From the NCBI GenBank assembly GCA_947623945.1, contig CANQHU010000012.1, forward strand, positions 1-43,781: a DNA stretch of 43,781 nt, given 5' to 3'. Each line of letters starts with the position of its first letter. The first letter of the stretch is position 1. Position numbers and translations under genes: made by a program. Below are positions 31,473 through 40,653 of this stretch, piece by piece. The notes beneath the pieces were generated by a model that saw only the letters and a list, made by a program, of their open reading frames with translations, was not told where the DNA came from and made no database searches. The DNA is from an uncultured Clostridia bacterium (lineage in GTDB: Bacteria; Bacillota; Clostridia; TANB77; CAG-508).

Positions 31473-31948
31473 CTATCATATTCATAATAATATATAATAT
31501 TATTATCTATATCTATTATACCAAAAGATACTGAATAATACATATCATCTAATAATTGTTCTATACTATGCTTATCTTTTACTCCATTACTTCTATTAGT
31601 AAATATCCAATATGCATTTTCAATTTTAGGTATCTTATTATATATTTCTTCTCTAGTGTAAAAATTCATTTTTTCATCTAATCTTTCATCTAATTGGTTG
31701 TTTTGCCAGTTGTTATTTTTTTCTATTTCTTTTAATATTTCTTTCATTTGATTTTTTGATAAATATATTTTTACTAATTCTTCATCTTTAAAAAAATCTT
31801 TCGATTGTAGTTTTATTTTTTCTCTCTTTGTAAACTTTGGTACTCTAAATTCTAAACATTCATTCATCTGCATATCATTAAAATATAATACTAAACCAAT
31901 TATCATTAAAGTCAAAAAAGTACTAAAAATTACAAAAATTTTTTTCAT
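31469..31948 (-). CDS. Membrane-anchored protein of unknown function
   Basis: A 159-residue protein with an N-terminal membrane helix or uncleaved signal (MKKIFVIFSTFLTLMIIGLV, about 1-20) and a mainly hydrophilic domain with conserved-looking tryptophans (NNWQNNQLDE; ENAYWIFTN) and a tyrosine-rich end (IDNNIIYYYEYDR). It overlaps the upstream gene's stop by one base, suggesting translation of the two together, for example a partner pair. No family is recognised. Confidence 0.5.
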   Translation of the reverse strand: MKKIFVIFSTFLTLMIIGLVLYFNDMQMNECLEFRVPKFTKREKIKLQSKDFFKDEELVKIYLSKNQMKEILKEIEKNNNWQNNQLDERLDEKMNFYTREEIYNKIPKIENAYWIFTNRSNGVKDKHSIEQLLDDMYYSVSFGIIDIDNNIIYYYEYDR

Positions 31949-32688
31949 TACTCCACCACCTTAAAATTATTCCATTCAAATTGTATATCTATATCATATT
32001 CTTTCATTACTTTAAATTTCATGGAATAATAAGCTAAATTATATAGAGTACTTGAAAATATACTTTTGGGAACACTACTTGTATCAAAATAATAGTCATC
32101 TAATTTTTTAAAATTTGTATAGTCATATCTATCATGTAGTTTAATTTTTAAATTCCAATTCTCATTTTGCTTTTTCCCTATCATCTTTAATTCTGCCTTA
32201 TTTATTGCAAAATATAAATCTCTATTACTAAAACTTATTGGAAAGTCTTTATCCTTATTACTATCAAATACAAATTCATTATTATTTCCATATTTTTCTA
32301 TTATTTCGCTTATAATTTTCTGAAATTGTTCTTGCTGTTTTATTTCTTCTATAATCTTTCCTTCTGAAAAATATAAATCTTCTGGTTTTTCTTCTAATGA
32401 ATGTTGTAAAAATTCTGCTGCTATTTCAAAATCCGCATATCTTCCACCAATTTCAATTACTGTTTGCCAAAATGCATATTGCATTTCTTTAAAGCTACTC
32501 TTTTCATACTGATTTTTATTTTTATACATATTGAATATAAAGCTAAAGCTTGTAATCAATAGTTTTAATTTTTCATTATTTTCTTCATACTTACTATTTG
32601 ATAATTTAGAAAGATTATTATCAAATTTTATTTGCTTTTTATATAAATCGTAAGCTTCTTTTAATTTTATTTTTTTAGTTGAGAGCAT
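31948..32688 (-). CDS. Unknown protein, C-terminal part of an interrupted reading frame
   Basis: A 246-residue product is possible from ATG 32688, but the same frame is open back to a TGA at 32761-32763 and beyond it joins the ORF at 32761-33006. The N-terminal part is helical (LKEAYDLYKKQIKFDNN); the C-terminal part (NLKIKLHDRYDYTNFKKLDD; YNLAYYSMKFKVMKEYDIDI) resembles the end of some secreted or polymorphic-toxin-type proteins, which I cannot name with confidence. The overlap with the small membrane gene suggests a functional pair. Confidence 0.45.
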   Translation of the reverse strand: MLSTKKIKLKEAYDLYKKQIKFDNNLSKLSNSKYEENNEKLKLLITSFSFIFNMYKNKNQYEKSSFKEMQYAFWQTVIEIGGRYADFEIAAEFLQHSLEEKPEDLYFSEGKIIEEIKQQEQFQKIISEIIEKYGNNNEFVFDSNKDKDFPISFSNRDLYFAINKAELKMIGKKQNENWNLKIKLHDRYDYTNFKKLDDYYFDTSSVPKSIFSSTLYNLAYYSMKFKVMKEYDIDIQFEWNNFKVVE

Positions 32689-32760
32689 TTCTTCAAATTT
32701 TTCTATTTGATTAATTCTTTCAATCTCTGTATTTATTTGTTCTTTTAGTTTATTAAAATT

Positions 32761-33006
32761 TCAATAGTGTAATTGATCTAAATATTGATATGTTAAATAT
32801 CTATCAGTTAACCATATCTTTTGTTCTTTATTAATTTTTGAAATCCCTATTTTGTTCATAATGTTTTTATATAAAAATTGCTCTTTATTTTTTCCTCTAG
32901 CCGGTTTCTTCATATCTAAAAATTTGAATATATTATTAATACATCCATTTCCAAATTGGCTTTTTGATTTTTTCATATCTCTTTGGCATAACATACATTC
33001 ATGCAT
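32761..33006 (-). CDS. Unknown protein, N-terminal part; ends at an in-frame TGA
   Basis: ATG 33006 follows TTGGAGG and starts MHECMLCQRDMKKSKSQFGN, with a C-x-x-C and a later Cys (CINN). The frame ends at TGA 32761-32763 (TAT TGA AAT) and continues open in the same frame for 270 codons, so one base change (GGA to TGA would be enough) may have split a single 350-residue protein. TGA is a normal stop elsewhere in this window (cdaA, integrase), so the split is probably real. Confidence 0.5.
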   Translation of the reverse strand: MHECMLCQRDMKKSKSQFGNGCINNIFKFLDMKKPARGKNKEQFLYKNIMNKIGISKINKEQKIWLTDRYLTYQYLDQLHY

Positions 33007-33154
33007 ACTACATTGCCTCCAATTCACTATTATCTACCATATTTTTCCTATTTTAACAATGTTATATATTATTTATATCATATTTTAAATATTTTTTCAA
33101 TATTTTTACGAATTTTTGTTCTTAAAATTTGAATGTTTTGAATTTTTTCATTTT

Positions 33155-33179
33155 AAAAGAGCATATTTTTATATGCTCT
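33155..33179. terminator. Terminator hairpin, copy 1 of an identical pair
   Basis: AAAAGAGCATA-TTTTT-ATATGCTCT, 25 bases, identical to 34217-34241. It lies after the DUF3021 gene. Confidence 0.8.
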
Positions 33180-33191
33180 CTTAAATGTATT

Positions 33192-33656
33192 TTAAGATTT
33201 TTCTTTTAGTTTTTGATTTATTTTTTTTATGCATTTGTTTTCTTTAGCATTTATTATCATTGCATATATTCCACCTATAACATAAATAACTACTAATGCA
33301 ACTACATTTAATGTACCTATATTTTCACTATATATATGCTTATTTAAAAGTACATAATTTATTATTATTGCTAAAACTGATACTGTTAATAATGTTATAA
33401 ATACACATTTTTCTGCTTTACTTTCTTCTCTTAATATTAAACCGAATTGAAAACTTACAAATACTAAGTAATAAGTAATTCCTATAGCTACTATTTGGGT
33501 AATTAGTGTAGTAATATTATGTAATTGATTTATTTCTGCATCAAATGTAGTTTCATCTGCTATAAAATATACACTTATATATGTCATCATGAGTATAGTT
33601 ACTCCTACTGCAAATCCTACTAATGATTTTTTTAAAATTTTTTTCATATCAACCAT
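33192..33656 (-). CDS. DUF3021 membrane protein
   Basis: A 154-residue protein with four predicted membrane helices (about 10-30, 45-65, 80-98, 110-130) and a basic tail. This size and topology, coupled to a LytTR gene, matches DUF3021 proteins. They are thought to work with the LytTR protein as a membrane-regulated transcription pair. The real start may be ATG 33647 (MKKILKKSLVG), since AAGGGGATGG lies before it. It follows LytTR by 5 bases. Confidence 0.75.
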   Translation of the reverse strand: MVDMKKILKKSLVGFAVGVTILMMTYISVYFIADETTFDAEINQLHNITTLITQIVAIGITYYLVFVSFQFGLILREESKAEKCVFITLLTVSVLAIIINYVLLNKHIYSENIGTLNVVALVVIYVIGGIYAMIINAKENKCIKKINQKLKEKS

Positions 33657-33661
33657 CCCCT

Positions 33662-34102
33662 TTATATTTCTAAAAATTCTTTAATCTTTGGTATATATCT
33701 TCTTGAAGCATATGCTTTATTCCCACTTTTAAAATTTAGTATTAAAGTTCCCATCATTTTAAAGTCTATATTTTCAACCATATTAAAGTTCACAATTTCT
33801 GAATTAGATATTCTTACAAATACTTTTTTATCTAGTAATGTTTCCAATTCATATAATCTATTTTTTATTGTATATAATTCATCATTACATTTTGCATAAA
33901 CTTTTCCGTTTTCTGAATAAATAGTTTCAATTTCACTTTGCTTCAAAATATACATTTTTTCATCTTTGTATGATTTTACAATTTTTTGCTTTATACTTGA
34001 TAATGTATCTACTATATTTGAAATTTCTTTATCCATTTTATTTGTATAAATTACGATTTTAGGTTCATTATATTTTTCATCTACATTCACTTCTATATTC
34101 AA
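33662..34102 (-). CDS. LytTR-domain transcription regulator
   Basis: A 146-residue protein. The C-terminal LytTR DNA-binding domain is visible: MYILKQSEIETIYSENGKVY, then LETLLDKKVFVRISNSEIVN and LILNFKSGNKAYASRRYIP, ending with KIKEFLEI (about 55-146). A short N-terminal domain lacks a phospho-acceptor receiver. LytTR and DUF3021 genes are paired in many Firmicutes. CGG spans AAC GGA only. Confidence 0.85.
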   Translation of the reverse strand: MNIEVNVDEKYNEPKIVIYTNKMDKEISNIVDTLSSIKQKIVKSYKDEKMYILKQSEIETIYSENGKVYAKCNDELYTIKNRLYELETLLDKKVFVRISNSEIVNFNMVENIDFKMMGTLILNFKSGNKAYASRRYIPKIKEFLEI

Positions 34103-34216
34103 TTATTCCATCTCCTCTTTTATATGGTTAATATTATGATATCATAATTTTTATTTTTTTTCATTCTTTTTATTACTTGGTATTTTTTGGGAAATATGTG
34201 GTCGATATAATAATAT

Positions 34217-34241
34217 AAAAGAGCATATTTTTATATGCTCT
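34217..34241. terminator. Terminator hairpin, copy 2 of an identical pair
   Basis: 25 bases identical to 33155-33179, here after sigG. Confidence 0.8.
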
Positions 34242-34246
34242 ACTAA

Positions 34247-35023
34247 TTATTTATAAAATCTTTTAATATGCCCCATTGCACTTTTTTCTAATCGTGATAC
34301 TTGTGCTTGTGAGATGCCAATTTCTTCTGCTACTTCCATTTGAGTTCTACCATCAAAAAATCTTTTGGATATAATCATTCTTTCTTTTTCGTTTAATTTT
34401 TGCAAAGCTCCTTCTATTGCCATTTTTTCTGTCCACATTTCATCTGTATTTTTGCTATCTTTTACCTGATCCATCACATAAATACTTTCTGCTCCATCGT
34501 TATATACTGGTTCTTGAAGTGATACTGGGTCTTGTATAGCATCAAAGCTAAAAGCGATTTCTTCTTTTTCCACTCCTAATTCTTTTGCTATTTCTTCTAT
34601 CTTGGGTTCTCTACTATTTTCTTTAATATATCTTTCTTTAAATTGTATTGCTTTATATGCTAAATCTCTTATTGATCTACTTACTCTTATACTGTTATTA
34701 TCTCTTAGGTATCTTTTTATTTCTCCTATAATCATTGGTACTGCATAGGTACTAAATTGCACATTTTGGCTTAAATCAAAATTATCAATTGCTTTAATTA
34801 GTCCTACGCATCCTACTTGGAATAAATCATCAGCTGATTCTCCTCTACCATAAAATCTTTGTATTACACTTAAAACCAATCTTAAATTTCCATTAATAAA
34901 TGTTGTTCTTGCTTCATTGTCTCCTTGTTTTATTTTTGCAAATAGTTCTTCTTTTTCTTCTTTACTAAGTAGTGGTAATTTTGATGTATTTACGCCGCAA
35001 ATTTCTACTTTATTGTTTAACAA
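34247..35023 (-). CDS. sigG: Sporulation sigma factor SigG
   Basis: A 258-residue forespore sigma factor (260 in B. subtilis). I choose the TTG at 35023, eight bases after AAAGGAGG, which gives MLNNKVEICGVNTSKLP, matching the Bacillus start NKVEICGVDTSKLP; the longer frame begins with non-conserved sequence. Region 2 (DDLFQVGCVGLIKAIDNFD; STYAVPMIIGEIKRYLRD) and region 4 (ISQAQVSRLEKSAMGHIKRF) are intact. It follows sigE closely, as in Bacillus. CGG occurs only across TGC GGC. Confidence 0.95.
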   Translation of the reverse strand: MLNNKVEICGVNTSKLPLLSKEEKEELFAKIKQGDNEARTTFINGNLRLVLSVIQRFYGRGESADDLFQVGCVGLIKAIDNFDLSQNVQFSTYAVPMIIGEIKRYLRDNNSIRVSRSIRDLAYKAIQFKERYIKENSREPKIEEIAKELGVEKEEIAFSFDAIQDPVSLQEPVYNDGAESIYVMDQVKDSKNTDEMWTEKMAIEGALQKLNEKERMIISKRFFDGRTQMEVAEEIGISQAQVSRLEKSAMGHIKRFYK

Positions 35024-35091
35024 AAGAAAAACCTCCTTTGGAATACTTGATAATTTTAGTTTTTCCAAATTTGGTTTTTTTATGCTTTTTG

Positions 35092-35830
35092 CTATCCTAT
35101 TTTGCTAGAAATTTCTTTTTTCATCTTATTAATAATCTTTTTTTCTAGTCTTGATATGTAACTTTGGGAAATTCCGAAGTTCATCTGCTACTTCTTTTTG
35201 CGTTTTTTCTTTTCCTGTTTTAAAGCCAAATCTCATTTCCATTATATTTTTTTCTCTACTATTTAATTTATTAATAGATGCTCTTAAAAGAGTTTTGTCT
35301 ACTTCATCTTCTAAGTTTCTTGAAGTAATATCCGCTTCTGTTCCTAAGATGTCAGAAAGTAATAATTCATTTCCATCTCCATCTTTGTTTAGTGGTTCAT
35401 CAATTGATACTTCACCTTTTATTTTGTTACTTTTTCGTAAATACATTAATATTTCATTTTCAATACATCTAGAAGCATATGTTGCAAGTTTAATATTTTT
35501 ATTAGAGTTAAACGTGTTTACGCCTTTCATTAATCCTATTGTACCAATTGATATTAAGTCTTCTATTCCAATTCCTGTATTTTCAAATTTTTTGGCAATA
35601 TAAACTACTAATCTTAAATTTCTTTCAACTAGTTTTTGCCTAACAGATAAATTGTCTTCTTTATCTAGTTCTTCTATTAATTCTGCTTCTTCCTCTGGTG
35701 ATAATGGTGGCGGAAGAGTTTGACTTCCTGCTATATAAAAAATAGGAAGATATTCTATTTCATCTTTTTCATTAATATATTTTGCACAAATGGTATTGAT
35801 GCCATTTTTTAAAAATTCTAAAATATTCAT
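35092..35830 (-). CDS. sigE: Sporulation sigma factor SigE, read through a +1 site at CGG
   Basis: Mother-cell sigma factor, made as an inactive precursor cut by SpoIIGA. Start [14 protein letters not shown] at 35830 with GGAGAG upstream; 245 residues when one base is skipped at the in-frame CGG (35174-35176, CTT CGG A, codon 219). Conventional reading ends with a nonsense tail ([17 protein letters not shown]); the shifted frame gives [18 protein letters not shown], the region 4.2 helix-turn-helix that binds the -35 element. Without recoding SigE cannot recognise promoters. The pro-sequence and region 2 ([18 protein letters not shown]) are intact. Follows spoIIGA. Confidence 0.95.
35174..35176 (-). 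other. CGG +1 recoding site, sigE
   Basis: Context CTT-C-GGA-ATT. Skipping the C gives [17 protein letters not shown] followed by a slow A-site triplet and GG resembles the yeast Ty1 frameshift site CUU-AGG-C. Confidence 0.95.
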
Positions 35831-35853
35831 ATTTTGCCTCACTCTCCTTTTGG

Positions 35854-35923
35854 TGTTTTTTGGGACGGGGCAAAAAAACACCTTTAACTGATTGGGTGTT
35901 TTTTTGCCCCGTCCCAAAAAACA
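35854..35923. repeat. Perfect 29-bp inverted repeat between spoIIGA and sigE
   Basis: Arms 35854-35882 and 35895-35923 are perfectly complementary, with a 12-base loop. Each arm has a GC core (GGGACGGGGC) inside an A/T run, unlike the surrounding sequence. It overlaps the last codons of spoIIGA and lies before the sigE ribosome binding site, so it could attenuate sigE transcription, or it may be a small mobile palindrome (MITE-like) that extended SpoIIGA by a few residues. Confidence 0.85.
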
Positions 35924-36801
35924 TCCATTCCAATTAATGCTCTATATTCTCCTCTTTTTGTTAATGATTTATTATATATTCCAATTATTATATTTTCTTT
36001 TACTTCTTCTTTTTCTTCATTTTTTATTTTTACTGATTGTGCTTTTACTCCTATTAACATACCATTTTGTTTTCCTAAAGAAGAAAAAGGGATTAATTTT
36101 AATTTTGATGTATATTCTTCTCTTATTTCTTCTGGAATATTACTAAAATCACCTCCTAACAGTTCGTCTAAATGATTTAATATTTCTTTGGGTATACTCT
36201 CATATAAAAGAGTATGCTCTACAACTATTACAGGTGTATTACTAATTGGTTCTTTTAGCATGTTTCCCGTATCTATCATAGCAATTGTTTTTACTATTTT
36301 CTTGTTAATTTCTATTTCTATTTCACAAAACATATCTTTTTTAGTAATTTTGGACTTTACGATAGCAAATGCCATTATTATAATTGCAAATGCAATTATT
36401 GCACCTAATAAAACTGTTTTTAGTGGATAGGTTCCTAAAAACAATCCATTTTTCATTAAAATTTCTTGTGGCTTTACTACATATATAAGTGCAAATGCTA
36501 CTCCTCCAAATACAAATGATGTTAGATAAAATATTAAGATGTCTTTCCACATTTTTTTAATAGTCTGTGGATTAAATGCTATGTATACAATTAATATTGA
36601 TAATATTATTTTTAATATTAAATTTCCATATAATTTTAAAATCGAAAGATACGATAATATAGAATAGATTGCACCTAATAAACTTGCCAAAAATAATCTT
36701 AGTTGTTTTATTTTTTCTTTCAATATTATTCCTGTTGCTAGTAAAATAATATAATTCATTATTAGGTTTTCTATTAATACTATATCAATATAAATAGTCA
36801 T
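35884..36801 (-). CDS. spoIIGA: Sigma-E processing peptidase SpoIIGA
   Basis: A 305-residue membrane aspartic protease that activates pro-SigE. The start [18 protein letters not shown] at 36801 (AGGTGAAAC upstream) is the family's conserved N-terminus. Five membrane helices fill residues 1-150. The cytoplasmic domain has the catalytic aspartate in [11 protein letters not shown] (about 175-185), and [15 protein letters not shown]. The family C-terminal block GEYRALIG is followed here by MDVF and an extra tail ([10 protein letters not shown]) encoded by the inverted repeat. CGG spans ACG GGA and GAC GGG only. Confidence 0.92.
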   Translation of the reverse strand: MTIYIDIVLIENLIMNYIILLATGIILKEKIKQLRLFLASLLGAIYSILSYLSILKLYGNLILKIILSILIVYIAFNPQTIKKMWKDILIFYLTSFVFGGVAFALIYVVKPQEILMKNGLFLGTYPLKTVLLGAIIAFAIIIMAFAIVKSKITKKDMFCEIEIEINKKIVKTIAMIDTGNMLKEPISNTPVIVVEHTLLYESIPKEILNHLDELLGGDFSNIPEEIREEYTSKLKLIPFSSLGKQNGMLIGVKAQSVKIKNEEKEEVKENIIIGIYNKSLTKRGEYRALIGMDVFWDGAKKHPIS

Positions 36802-36865
36802 TATTTGTTTCACCTGCAAGTCTATTATAATTCTTTTGTTTTAAAAAAACTGTCTTTTCTTATTG

Positions 36866-36903
36866 TAAAAAAAAAGAAATAATCGAGTAATTTCGATTAT
36901 TTC
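36866..36903 (-). terminator. Terminator after ftsZ
   Basis: GAAATAATCGA and TCGATTATTTC pair around a 6-base loop, followed on the reverse strand by a run of nine T. It separates ftsZ from spoIIGA. Confidence 0.9.
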
Positions 36904-36911
36904 CTACTTTT

Positions 36912-38033
36912 TTATTTTTGTTTTTTCTTATTTCTTAAAAAAGGTGGTATATCTAAATCATTTTGTAATGGATTTACTTCTGAACTAGATGGTATAGAAT
37001 TAATTTTCTTTTCCCATGTTTTTGATACTATATTGTCTACTCCAATGCTTGTAATTGGTTCACTTTTTTCAAATCCTGTTGCAATAACTGTTATTTGGAT
37101 TTCGTCATCCATTGTTTCATCTGTTACTGTACCAAAGATAATGTTTGCTTCTGGATCTACACTTCTTTGTACTAATTCAGCTGCTGTATTTACTTCGTGT
37201 AATCCTAAACTTGAACCACCTGTAATGTTGATAATAACTCCTTTTGCTCCTTCAATTGATGTTTCTAGTAATGGACTTTGAATTGCTTCTTTTGCTGCAT
37301 CTTCTGCTCTATTTTCTCCTGATGCTCTACCAACACCCATGTGTGCCATTCCTTGGTCTAACATAATTGTTTTTACATCTGCAAAATCTAGATTTACAAG
37401 TCCTGGTATTGCAATTAAATCTGAAATACCTTGTACACCTTGTCTTAATACATCATCAGCCATTTTGAAGGCTTCTATTATAGATGTTTTTCTATCAATT
37501 ATTTGTAGTAATTTATCATTTGGTATTACTACTAATGTGTCTACTTTTCCTTTTAGGCTTTCGATTCCTCTTTCTGCTTGTGAAAGTCTTTTCTTTCCTT
37601 CAAAAGTAAATGGTTTTGTAACAACACCTATTGTTAATATTCCCATTTCTTTTGCTGTTGCAGCAACTATTGGGGCAGCTCCTGTACCTGTTCCTCCACC
37701 CATACCAGCTGTAACGAAGGCCATATCTGCTCCTCTTAGTATTTCTGCTATTTCTGATTTGCTTTCTTCTGCTGCTTGAGCTCCGATATCTGGGTTTGCT
37801 CCTGCTCCTAATCCTCTTGTTATTTTTTCACCAATTTGGATTTTAGTACTTGCTTTAGAACCTTGTAAAGCCTGTCTATCTGTGTTTATTGCTATGAAAT
37901 CAACACCTTTTATTCCTGATTCTATCATTCTGTTTACAGCATTGTTTCCAGCGCCTCCAACACCTATAACTTTAATGGTAGCTGTTCCATCCATCATAGT
38001 AATATTATTGTTATCATCATTGTAATCCATCAT
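36912..38033 (-). CDS. ftsZ: Cell division protein FtsZ
   Basis: A 373-residue tubulin-like GTPase. N-terminal GTP-binding motifs [18 protein letters not shown] (about 23-40) and the tubulin signature [12 protein letters not shown] (about 115-126), the T7 synergy loop [11 protein letters not shown] (about 220), and a C-terminal conserved tail [10 protein letters not shown] that binds FtsA and other partners. The frame has no in-frame CGG (one across ATC GGA). It follows ftsA, 51 bases away. Confidence 0.97.
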   Translation of the reverse strand: MMDYNDDNNNITMMDGTATIKVIGVGGAGNNAVNRMIESGIKGVDFIAINTDRQALQGSKASTKIQIGEKITRGLGAGANPDIGAQAAEESKSEIAEILRGADMAFVTAGMGGGTGTGAAPIVAATAKEMGILTIGVVTKPFTFEGKKRLSQAERGIESLKGKVDTLVVIPNDKLLQIIDRKTSIIEAFKMADDVLRQGVQGISDLIAIPGLVNLDFADVKTIMLDQGMAHMGVGRASGENRAEDAAKEAIQSPLLETSIEGAKGVIINITGGSSLGLHEVNTAAELVQRSVDPEANIIFGTVTDETMDDEIQITVIATGFEKSEPITSIGVDNIVSKTWEKKINSIPSSSEVNPLQNDLDIPPFLRNKKKQK

Positions 38034-38084
38034 TTAGTTTTTCCTCCCCACTATTTTTTTATATTTTTAAAATTAATAACATTT

Positions 38085-39311
38085 TTATGAATAAAAGAAT
38101 TCTTTGATTCTTTCTATTACTGTTTTTAAGATATTTGAATCACTTTTTGTATCTATACTACTTGCTACTGTTTTTGCAAAAGGTCTTGCTGCTACATATC
38201 TTACTAATGAATAACTTGTCCTGTAAGCAGGTTTTACTGTGCTTACTGCTCTTCCTGTTGAGATTTTTACTGGTATATTTAATGTAATTTTTCCTGCTAC
38301 ATCACTTTTATTTATATTTATAATTCCTTGTCCTGTTAAAATGACATTGTTGATTTTTTGCTTAATTCCTTGATTTATTATATCTTTATTTATTATAGAA
38401 AATATTTCTTCTATTCTTGCTTCTATTATTTCAATTAGTTCTGAGCTTTTTATTGTTTTTCTGCCATCACTTTTAGATGTGTTTAATGTTATTTCATTGT
38501 CATTGTCTATAAATGATCTTAATGCTAGCCCATATTGCCTTTTTAGTTTGTCTGCTTCTTCTTCAGAAATATTTAGTACAAGTGCTATGTCGTTTGTTAT
38601 ATTGTCCCCTCCTAATGGTATAGAGTTTGTATAAATAAAACTTGCTCCTTCAAAAACTCCTATATCTGTATTTCCTGCACCTATATCTAAAAGCATTACA
38701 TTGTCAGTTAATTCGTTTTTGTCTAATATTAAGTTTCTTTCTGCTAATGTAACTGGTACTATTCCATCTATTTCTAGTCCTGCTTTTTTGAATATGCTAT
38801 TTAGTTGTCTTACATAATCTTTAGATGCTAATATAACTTGTGCACTGATGTTAAAACTTGAACTTAAACTTCCTACTGGATCTGTTACAACTGTTCCATT
38901 GTCTAATGTTATTTTATCTGGAACGATATCTATTAAGGTTTTGTTTTCTGGAATTTCTATGTCTTTTACTTGCATAATAGCATTTTGCACGTCTTTTATT
39001 GATATTCCTGCATATTTGTCTTTGGCATCTTTTGTTATGCTATTTTGTACGATGGTTACATATTTTCCAGGGATTGTTACATATGCTGAATTTATTTTTA
39101 AGTTTGTTTCTTCTTCGGCATCTTTTATTACTTTTGCGATGCTTAAACTTATTTCTTCTTCGTTTATTATTTTACTTTTCTTTAGCCCACTACATTTATA
39201 TGAGGTACTACATATTATTTCAATTTGCCCAAAGTTATTAACTTCCCCAACAACTGCGCAAACCTTACTCGTCCCTATGTCTATACCTACAATGACATCA
39301 CCAATCGCCAA
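38085..39311 (-). CDS. ftsA: Cell division protein FtsA
   Basis: A 408-residue actin-like protein that anchors FtsZ to the membrane. I choose the TTG at 39311, five bases after GGAGGA, giving M-AIGDVIVGIDIGTSK; an in-frame ATG farther upstream would add an unconserved 21 residues. Nucleotide-binding motifs: GIDIGTSKVCAVVGE (about 8-22), MLLDIGAGNTDIGVFE (about 197) and ILTGQG (about 335). The C-terminal amphipathic helix (TVIERIKEFFYS) is the membrane-binding tail. No in-frame CGG. Confidence 0.94.
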   Translation of the reverse strand: MAIGDVIVGIDIGTSKVCAVVGEVNNFGQIEIICSTSYKCSGLKKSKIINEEEISLSIAKVIKDAEEETNLKINSAYVTIPGKYVTIVQNSITKDAKDKYAGISIKDVQNAIMQVKDIEIPENKTLIDIVPDKITLDNGTVVTDPVGSLSSSFNISAQVILASKDYVRQLNSIFKKAGLEIDGIVPVTLAERNLILDKNELTDNVMLLDIGAGNTDIGVFEGASFIYTNSIPLGGDNITNDIALVLNISEEEADKLKRQYGLALRSFIDNDNEITLNTSKSDGRKTIKSSELIEIIEARIEEIFSIINKDIINQGIKQKINNVILTGQGIININKSDVAGKITLNIPVKISTGRAVSTVKPAYRTSYSLVRYVAARPFAKTVASSIDTKSDSNILKTVIERIKEFFYS

Positions 39312-39483
39312 GTTAATTCCTCCATTTTCAAGTAATAATTTTTCTAAATGTATATATATTACATTTTTGGACAAATGTCAATAGAATTTGTTATATTTTT
39401 GTAATATTTTTGTAATACTTCTGTAATAATTTTTGAGTTTTGTTTTATATTTCAACATTTTTGTCAAATGATGAAATAAAGAA

Positions 39484-39506
39484 GAATTAAGCCATCTGCT
39501 TAATCC
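39484..39506 (-). terminator. Terminator after the DUF1290 gene
   Basis: GATTAAGC and GCTTAATTC pair around a short loop on the reverse strand, followed by a T-rich stretch. Confidence 0.7.
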
Positions 39507-39524
39507 CTCTATCTTAACATTTTT

Positions 39525-39917
39525 TTATTGTTTTTCTTCAACAACTGTTTCTTGTTTTTGAGCCTTTTCTTTGAATTTTGATGACCATTTATCCACATAA
39601 TATCTTCTTATTATAGCAAAATTTGTAAACATTCTTCCTACAAATACTATTATTGCTGCTAGGTAAATATCTAGGTTTAATTTTTCTCCTAATATTGTTA
39701 GTAATATTGATAATATTGCGTTTCCAAAAAAACCTGTTATAAATATTTTTAAATCAAATGTTTTTTTAATTACAGAAGTTATGCCTCCAAATACTGAATC
39801 TAATGCGGCTACAATTGCAATTGCTAAATAAGTTGAATATGTGTAAGAAATCATAGGTACATTCATTCCAAGCATTGCTCCTAATATGCACCCTACTATA
39901 ATCGCTATCACTACCAT
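39525..39917 (-). CDS. sbp: Small basic protein, DUF1290
   Basis: A 130-residue protein with several membrane helices (about 2-18, 27-45, 60-80, 85-105) and a lysine-rich tail. IIVGCILGAMLGMNVP and SVFGGITSVIKKTFD are the conserved DUF1290 features. The gene lies near ftsA/ftsZ and DUF881 genes, as in many Clostridia and Bacilli; its function is unknown. 12 bases after the upstream DUF881 gene. Confidence 0.85.
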   Translation of the reverse strand: MVVIAIIVGCILGAMLGMNVPMISYTYSTYLAIAIVAALDSVFGGITSVIKKTFDLKIFITGFFGNAILSILLTILGEKLNLDIYLAAIIVFVGRMFTNFAIIRRYYVDKWSSKFKEKAQKQETVVEEKQ

Positions 39918-39929
39918 TGTATTTTCCCC

Positions 39930-40646
39930 CTATTCCATATATTTAATTGTTATTTCATCATTGTATTTTAAAATTTTTAATTGATTTACTTTTTCAATTG
40001 ATACATCATGACCTAATTTTTTTAGTTCATCTACATATCCACCATTTCCAAGTAATCCACTTTCTAAATAAGTTTGGTTTCCTATTGCTTTAATGATGTA
40101 TGGTGCTAAAATTCTTTGTCCATTTACTTTTATAAACGAATTATTTATTGTAAAAATATCTGTCATATTAATTATTCTTTCATCATTAATTGAAATTGCT
40201 TCTGCACCTGCTAATTTTAAACTATTTACAATTTGCAATAAATCACTTGCATTAATTTGCCCTATTTCTGAATTTTCTGTTTCTCGTAAAATTACTTCTA
40301 TTCCTTCTCCTTCTACATCCGTTTTTCCTAAGGACATATTAACTTGTTCTAATTCTTGTTCTACTAATTCATTTGTTTCTTCGTTTGATTCTTTTTTCTG
40401 TTTATATTCTTCCATTATGCTATTAGTTTCTTCGTATTTTGCTTCTGCTTCTTCATATTTTGCCTTCCAATTTGCAAGTTCTGTTCTTAATTCAGATTCT
40501 CTCATGTTTTCAATTGCTGTAATATTAGTTTGATTTACAATTTTAAATTGCATACACATTACACAAACTAATGAAAAACATGCTATTGCAATTACAATTG
40601 TAAGAGTAATTTTACCTTTTTTTATATTTGTTTTCATTTTTCTCAC
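39930..40646 (-). CDS. DUF881 protein, first copy
   Basis: A 238-residue membrane-anchored protein: short basic N-terminus, one membrane helix (about 14-32, ITLTIVIAIACFSLVCVM), a coiled coil (about 45-95) and a DUF881 domain with EGIEVILRETE, INASDLLQIVNSLKLAGAEA, ISINDERI and IKAIGNQTYLESGL. A later ATG at 40637 (MKTNIKKGK) is a possible start. DUF881 genes often occur in pairs in division clusters; function unknown. It has one CGG, out of frame (ACG GAT). Confidence 0.88.
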   Translation of the reverse strand: MRKMKTNIKKGKITLTIVIAIACFSLVCVMCMQFKIVNQTNITAIENMRESELRTELANWKAKYEEAEAKYEETNSIMEEYKQKKESNEETNELVEQELEQVNMSLGKTDVEGEGIEVILRETENSEIGQINASDLLQIVNSLKLAGAEAISINDERIINMTDIFTINNSFIKVNGQRILAPYIIKAIGNQTYLESGLLGNGGYVDELKKLGHDVSIEKVNQLKILKYNDEITIKYME

Positions 40647-40653
40647 CTAATAA

